From assembly GCA_004299545.1 (NCBI GenBank), contig SCRB01000342.1:1-7089 (forward strand): DNA of 7,089 nucleotides, in the 5' to 3' direction. Under the pieces are notes generated by a model. That model was not told the origin of the DNA. It saw only the letters and a list, made by a program, of their open reading frames with translations, and searched no databases. The position numbers and the translations under genes were made by a program. Below are positions 5,170-7,089 of the stretch, piece after piece (within the stretch, counting starts at the first letter, position 1; every line of letters begins with the position of its first letter). The DNA is from Rhizobiaceae bacterium. GTDB lineage: Bacteria > Pseudomonadota > Alphaproteobacteria > Rhizobiales > Rhizobiaceae.

Positions 5170-5201
5170 CATAGATAGGGGTATCCAAATCGATTTGGAA
5201 G
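5170..5201 (-). promoter_or_regulatory. Heat-shock (RpoH)-like promoter of the DUF1127/sRNA unit
   Basis: Read leftward, CCTATCTATG (5170-5179) fits every fixed position of the alphaproteobacterial sigma32-type -10 consensus CYTATnTnnG (recalled from Caulobacter). A partial -35, CTTCCAA (5195-5201), lies 15 nt before it. Transcription would begin near 5162, giving a 5' UTR of about 40 nt. RpoH control is known for the related Rhodobacter DUF1127-CcsR unit. The -35 is imperfect, having CTTC in place of CTTG. Confidence 0.5.
5185..5198. promoter_or_regulatory. 14-bp perfect palindrome in the promoter spacer
   Basis: CCAAATCGATTTGG is a perfect palindrome that overlaps the proposed -35 and spacer of the DUF1127 promoter. 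A bound regulator here would block sigma factor access. No known operator is recognised. Confidence 0.4.
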
Positions 5202-5219
5202 ATCGGATGTTGCATGGCA

Positions 5220-5240
5220 GCATTGCAGATTGTGCAATGC
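5220..5240. promoter_or_regulatory. Inverted repeat GCATTGCA-N5-TGCAATGC, candidate operator
   Basis: Two perfect 8-nt arms separated by GATTG lie just upstream of the DUF1127 promoter, with a further GCATGGCA at 5212-5219 and TGCAATA to the right. The T-N11-A pattern is compatible with a LysR-type site, and TGCAATGCA-like cores also resemble those reported for PhaR-type regulators. Neither can be decided from sequence. Confidence 0.45.
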
Positions 5241-5376
5241 AATATAGGCGGGAATTGACACAATCTTTACGATCTTCCCGATTCTGGCGGAGCGGCGCTA
5301 TGGGCGTGGCGCCGGACTTGCCTGCTTCTCGCACGGTGGTGGGCGAAAAAACGCCCGGTTTTCAGGCAAATTTCCT

Positions 5377-5404
5377 TTGAACGGCCCGCCGCCGATGATA
5401 TAGA
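5377..5404 (+). promoter_or_regulatory. Sigma70-type promoter of tRNA-Leu
   Basis: TTGAAC (5377-5382) and TATAGA (5399-5404) are 16 nt apart. Initiation near 5411 would leave a leader of about 28 nt before the mature tRNA. The position directly upstream of the tRNA supports it. It may also serve tig by read-through. Confidence 0.65.
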
Positions 5405-5438
5405 ACCTCGCGCTTTCGAGGGTCGCGAGGCCCTCAGA

Positions 5439-5522
5439 GCGGGTGTGGTGGAACGGCAGACACACTTGGTTTAGGTCCAAGCGCCGAAAGGCATGGGGGT
5501 TCAAATCCCTCCACCCGCACCA
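5439..5522 (+). tRNA. tRNA-Leu, anticodon TAG, CCA encoded
   Basis: This 84-nt class II tRNA has acceptor arms GCGGGTG (5439-5445) and CACCCGC (5512-5518), discriminator A, and genomic CCA (5520-5522). The anticodon stem is CTTGG/CCAAG with loop TTTAGGT, so the anticodon is TAG (5472-5474), reading CUN leucine codons. The long variable arm GCC-GAAA-GGC and A73 are leucine features. The T-arm loop TTCAAAT contains the U54 that TrmFO, encoded nearby, would methylate. A good promoter lies upstream and tig begins 78 nt downstream, with no clear terminator between them. Confidence 0.97.
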
Positions 5523-5600
5523 GGGCCACCCCGGCAAGAATTCCGGCAGGCTGAGCGGCTATTACGCCGCGCGCCGTGCCACACCGATAAAGGTTGAGAC

Positions 5601-7055
5601 ATGCAGATAACCGAAACACTGAATTCCGGTCTGAAGCGCGAGATCAAGGTCATTGTCCCTGCGGGAGACATGGAATCGAAGCTGCTGGCCCGCCTCAACG
5701 ACGCCAAGGACAAGGTCCGCATCAACGGATTCCGGCCGGGCAAGGTGCCTGTCCAGCATCTGCGCAAGATGTACGGCAAGTCCTTCATGGCCGAGGTCGT
5801 CAACGACATCCTGTCGGATTCGACCCGCTCGATCCTTTCGGATCGCGGCGAGAAGGCTGCGATGCAGCCCGAAGTTTCGATGACGGAAGACGAGAAGGAG
5901 GCTGAAAAGATCCTCGCGGGCGGGGTCGATCTCGAATTCTCGCTTTCCTATGAGGTCATTCCGCCGATCGAGATCAAGGATTATTCCGGCATCAAGGTCA
6001 CACGGCCCGTCTATGACGTCCCTGAAGCGGAGATCGAGGAGCAGGTGAAGCGTGTTGCTGAATCGGCCCGCACCTACGAGACGAAGACCGGCAAGGCCGA
6101 TACGGGCGATCGCGTAACGATCGACTTCGTCGGCAAGATCGATGGCGAGGCGTTCGAAGGCGGCTCGGCCGAGGATCAGCAACTTGTTCTGGGATCAAGC
6201 CAGTTCATTCCCGGCTTCGAGGACCAGCTTGTCGGCGTCAAGGCCGGCGACGAGAAGGCGGTGACGGTGACGTTCCCCGAGGATTACGGGGCGGCACATC
6301 TCGCGGGCAAGGAAGCGGTCTTCGATGTCAAGGTGAAGGACGTCGCGAAGCCGAACGAACTTGAGCTGACCGACGAACTGGCGAAGAGCCTCGGTCTGGA
6401 ATCGATCGAACGGCTGCGCGAGATCGTCAAGGGGCAGCTCGAAAGCCAGTACGGCCAGATGACGCGCCAGAAGGTGAAGCGCGAACTCCTGGACGCGCTC
6501 GACGAAACCTACAAGTTCGAGGCACCCTCCAAGCTGGTCGATGCCGAGTTCGAGAACATCTGGCGCCAGGTGACGAACGAGCTTGAGCAGTCCGGCCGCA
6601 ACTTTGCCGACGAGGACACGACGGAAGAGAAGGCGCGGGAGGAATATCGCCAGCTTGCCGAGCGCCGTGTGCGTCTCGGGCTGGTCCTCGCCGAAATCGG
6701 CGAGAAAGCCAATGTCCAGATCACCGACGAGGAGATGCAGCGCCTGCTTTACGAATATGCGCGTCAGGCTCCGCAGGGCCAGCAGCAGCAATTCTTCGAC
6801 TATTACAGCAAGAATCCTCAGGCGCTCGTCAATCTGAGGGCGCCGCTTTTCGAGGAAAAGGTCGTCGATCATATGCTGACCGAGATCGACGTGACCGACA
6901 AACCTGTGACCAAGGAAGAACTCCTCGCCGAAGACGAGGAGGGCGAGGCGGCCGAGAAGACGGAAAAGAAGGCTGCGCCGAAGAAAAAGGCGGCGCCGAA
7001 GAAGAAGGCCGCCGCGAAAGACGAAAAGGCCGAGAAGGCTGGCGACGCCGAGTAA
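5601..7055 (+). CDS. tig: Trigger factor, ribosome-associated chaperone
   Basis: Trigger factor docks at the ribosome exit tunnel and shields nascent chains. This 484-residue protein has all three domains. The N-terminal ribosome-binding domain (about 1-115) carries the signature GFRPGKVP at 43-50. The FKBP-type prolyl isomerase domain (about 160-250) includes [37 protein letters not shown] and a closing FDVKVKDV. The helical substrate-cradling region (about 255-440) follows. Residues 446-484 form an added low-complexity tail of Glu, Lys and Ala with a repeated AAPKKK unit; this makes it longer than the E. coli protein (about 430), as in many Alphaproteobacteria. The ATG at 5601 has AAAGG (5589-5593) seven bases before it. 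No own promoter is clear in the 78 nt after the tRNA, so co-transcription with tRNA-Leu is possible. A GCGGC/GCCGC hairpin (5555-5570) lies in the leader. Confidence 0.97.
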   Translation: MQITETLNSGLKREIKVIVPAGDMESKLLARLNDAKDKVRINGFRPGKVPVQHLRKMYGKSFMAEVVNDILSDSTRSILSDRGEKAAMQPEVSMTEDEKEAEKILAGGVDLEFSLSYEVIPPIEIKDYSGIKVTRPVYDVPEAEIEEQVKRVAESARTYETKTGKADTGDRVTIDFVGKIDGEAFEGGSAEDQQLVLGSSQFIPGFEDQLVGVKAGDEKAVTVTFPEDYGAAHLAGKEAVFDVKVKDVAKPNELELTDELAKSLGLESIERLREIVKGQLESQYGQMTRQKVKRELLDALDETYKFEAPSKLVDAEFENIWRQVTNELEQSGRNFADEDTTEEKAREEYRQLAERRVRLGLVLAEIGEKANVQITDEEMQRLLYEYARQAPQGQQQQFFDYYSKNPQALVNLRAPLFEEKVVDHMLTEIDVTDKPVTKEELLAEDEEGEAAEKTEKKAAPKKKAAPKKKAAAKDEKAEKAGDAE

Positions 7056-7089
7056 AGCCAAGGGCCTGACGTTTGAACCTTCGTCGCTG

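Larger units (their letters stand above)
5122..5438. other. 317-nt intergenic region between divergent DUF1127 and tRNA-Leu
   Basis: No convincing gene lies here. It holds the DUF1127 5' UTR with a short GAGGC/GCCTC hairpin (5146-5159) and a CCUCCUUU motif, an RpoH-like promoter, two palindromes (5185-5198 and 5220-5240), a TTGACA (5255-5260) without a good -10, a nested inverted repeat (5318-5369) and the tRNA promoter (5377-5404). Frames in this stretch have no start signals or family resemblance. Confidence 0.7.

Noticed and set aside
5255..5283. TTGACA (5255-5260) as the -35 of a rightward promoter
   Set aside because: No acceptable -10 lies 16-18 nt downstream (CCGATT at 17 nt); the TTGAAC/TATAGA pair at 5377-5404 is far better for the tRNA.
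5195..5380. 61-codon plus-strand frame in the DUF1127-tRNA gap
   Set aside because: No ribosome site, no family resemblance, and it overlaps regulatory palindromes.
6195..7061. Long minus-strand open frame (288 codons) antisense to tig
   Set aside because: It mirrors the tig coding pattern and is rich in Leu/Arg produced by complementing Lys/Glu codons; no recognisable domain.

Overview
The window looks like chromosomal DNA of an alphaproteobacterium of the order Hyphomicrobiales (Rhizobiales). The evidence is high GC content, an RNase J in place of an RNase E-centred layout, a DUF1467 inner-membrane protein, an NDUFA12-type complex I subunit, a DUF2155 secreted protein, a folate/FAD-dependent TrmFO, a DUF1127 small protein next to a tRNA-Leu, and a trigger factor with a Lys/Ala-rich tail. 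I cannot name the genus from sequence alone.

Layout. Positions 1-3370 read rightward: the 3' end of an RNase J gene, methylmalonyl-CoA epimerase, a two-helix DUF1467 membrane protein, a GNAT acetyltransferase, the NDUFA12 subunit and a DUF2155 exported protein. They are separated by gaps of 34-189 nt. These gaps hold a striking heptamer repeat system (662-794), two relatives of a rhizobial intergenic palindrome (about 1246-1295 and 2629-2672), and a 13-codon minigene that bridges DUF1467 and the GNAT gene. trmFO (3375-4787) runs leftward and meets the DUF2155 gene tail to tail with only 4 nt between the stop codons.

The most interesting region is 4849-5240. A 46-residue DUF1127 protein is encoded leftward at 4981-5121. 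Directly behind its stop codon, in the same transcript, lie three consecutive hairpins. Each exposes a CCUCCUCCC (or UCUCCUCCC) anti-Shine-Dalgarno motif in its loop, and the last one is followed by a U-tract and acts as terminator. This matches the architecture of the CcsR RNAs of Rhodobacter, the 'cuckoo' RNAs and the rhizobial alpha-r14/NfeR1 family. A heat-shock-type (RpoH-like) -10 element lies about 50 nt upstream of the DUF1127 start, with two palindromes near it. The unit therefore looks like a stress-induced dual gene: a small RNA-related protein plus a 3'-UTR-derived small regulatory RNA.

Rightward from there come a sigma70-type promoter, a complete tRNA-Leu(UAG) with encoded CCA (5439-5522), and the trigger factor gene tig (5601-7055). 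Much of the window concerns RNA and protein homeostasis (RNase J, TrmFO, DUF1127 with its sRNA, tRNA, trigger factor). The remainder is central metabolism and envelope (Mce, NDUFA12, DUF1467, DUF2155).
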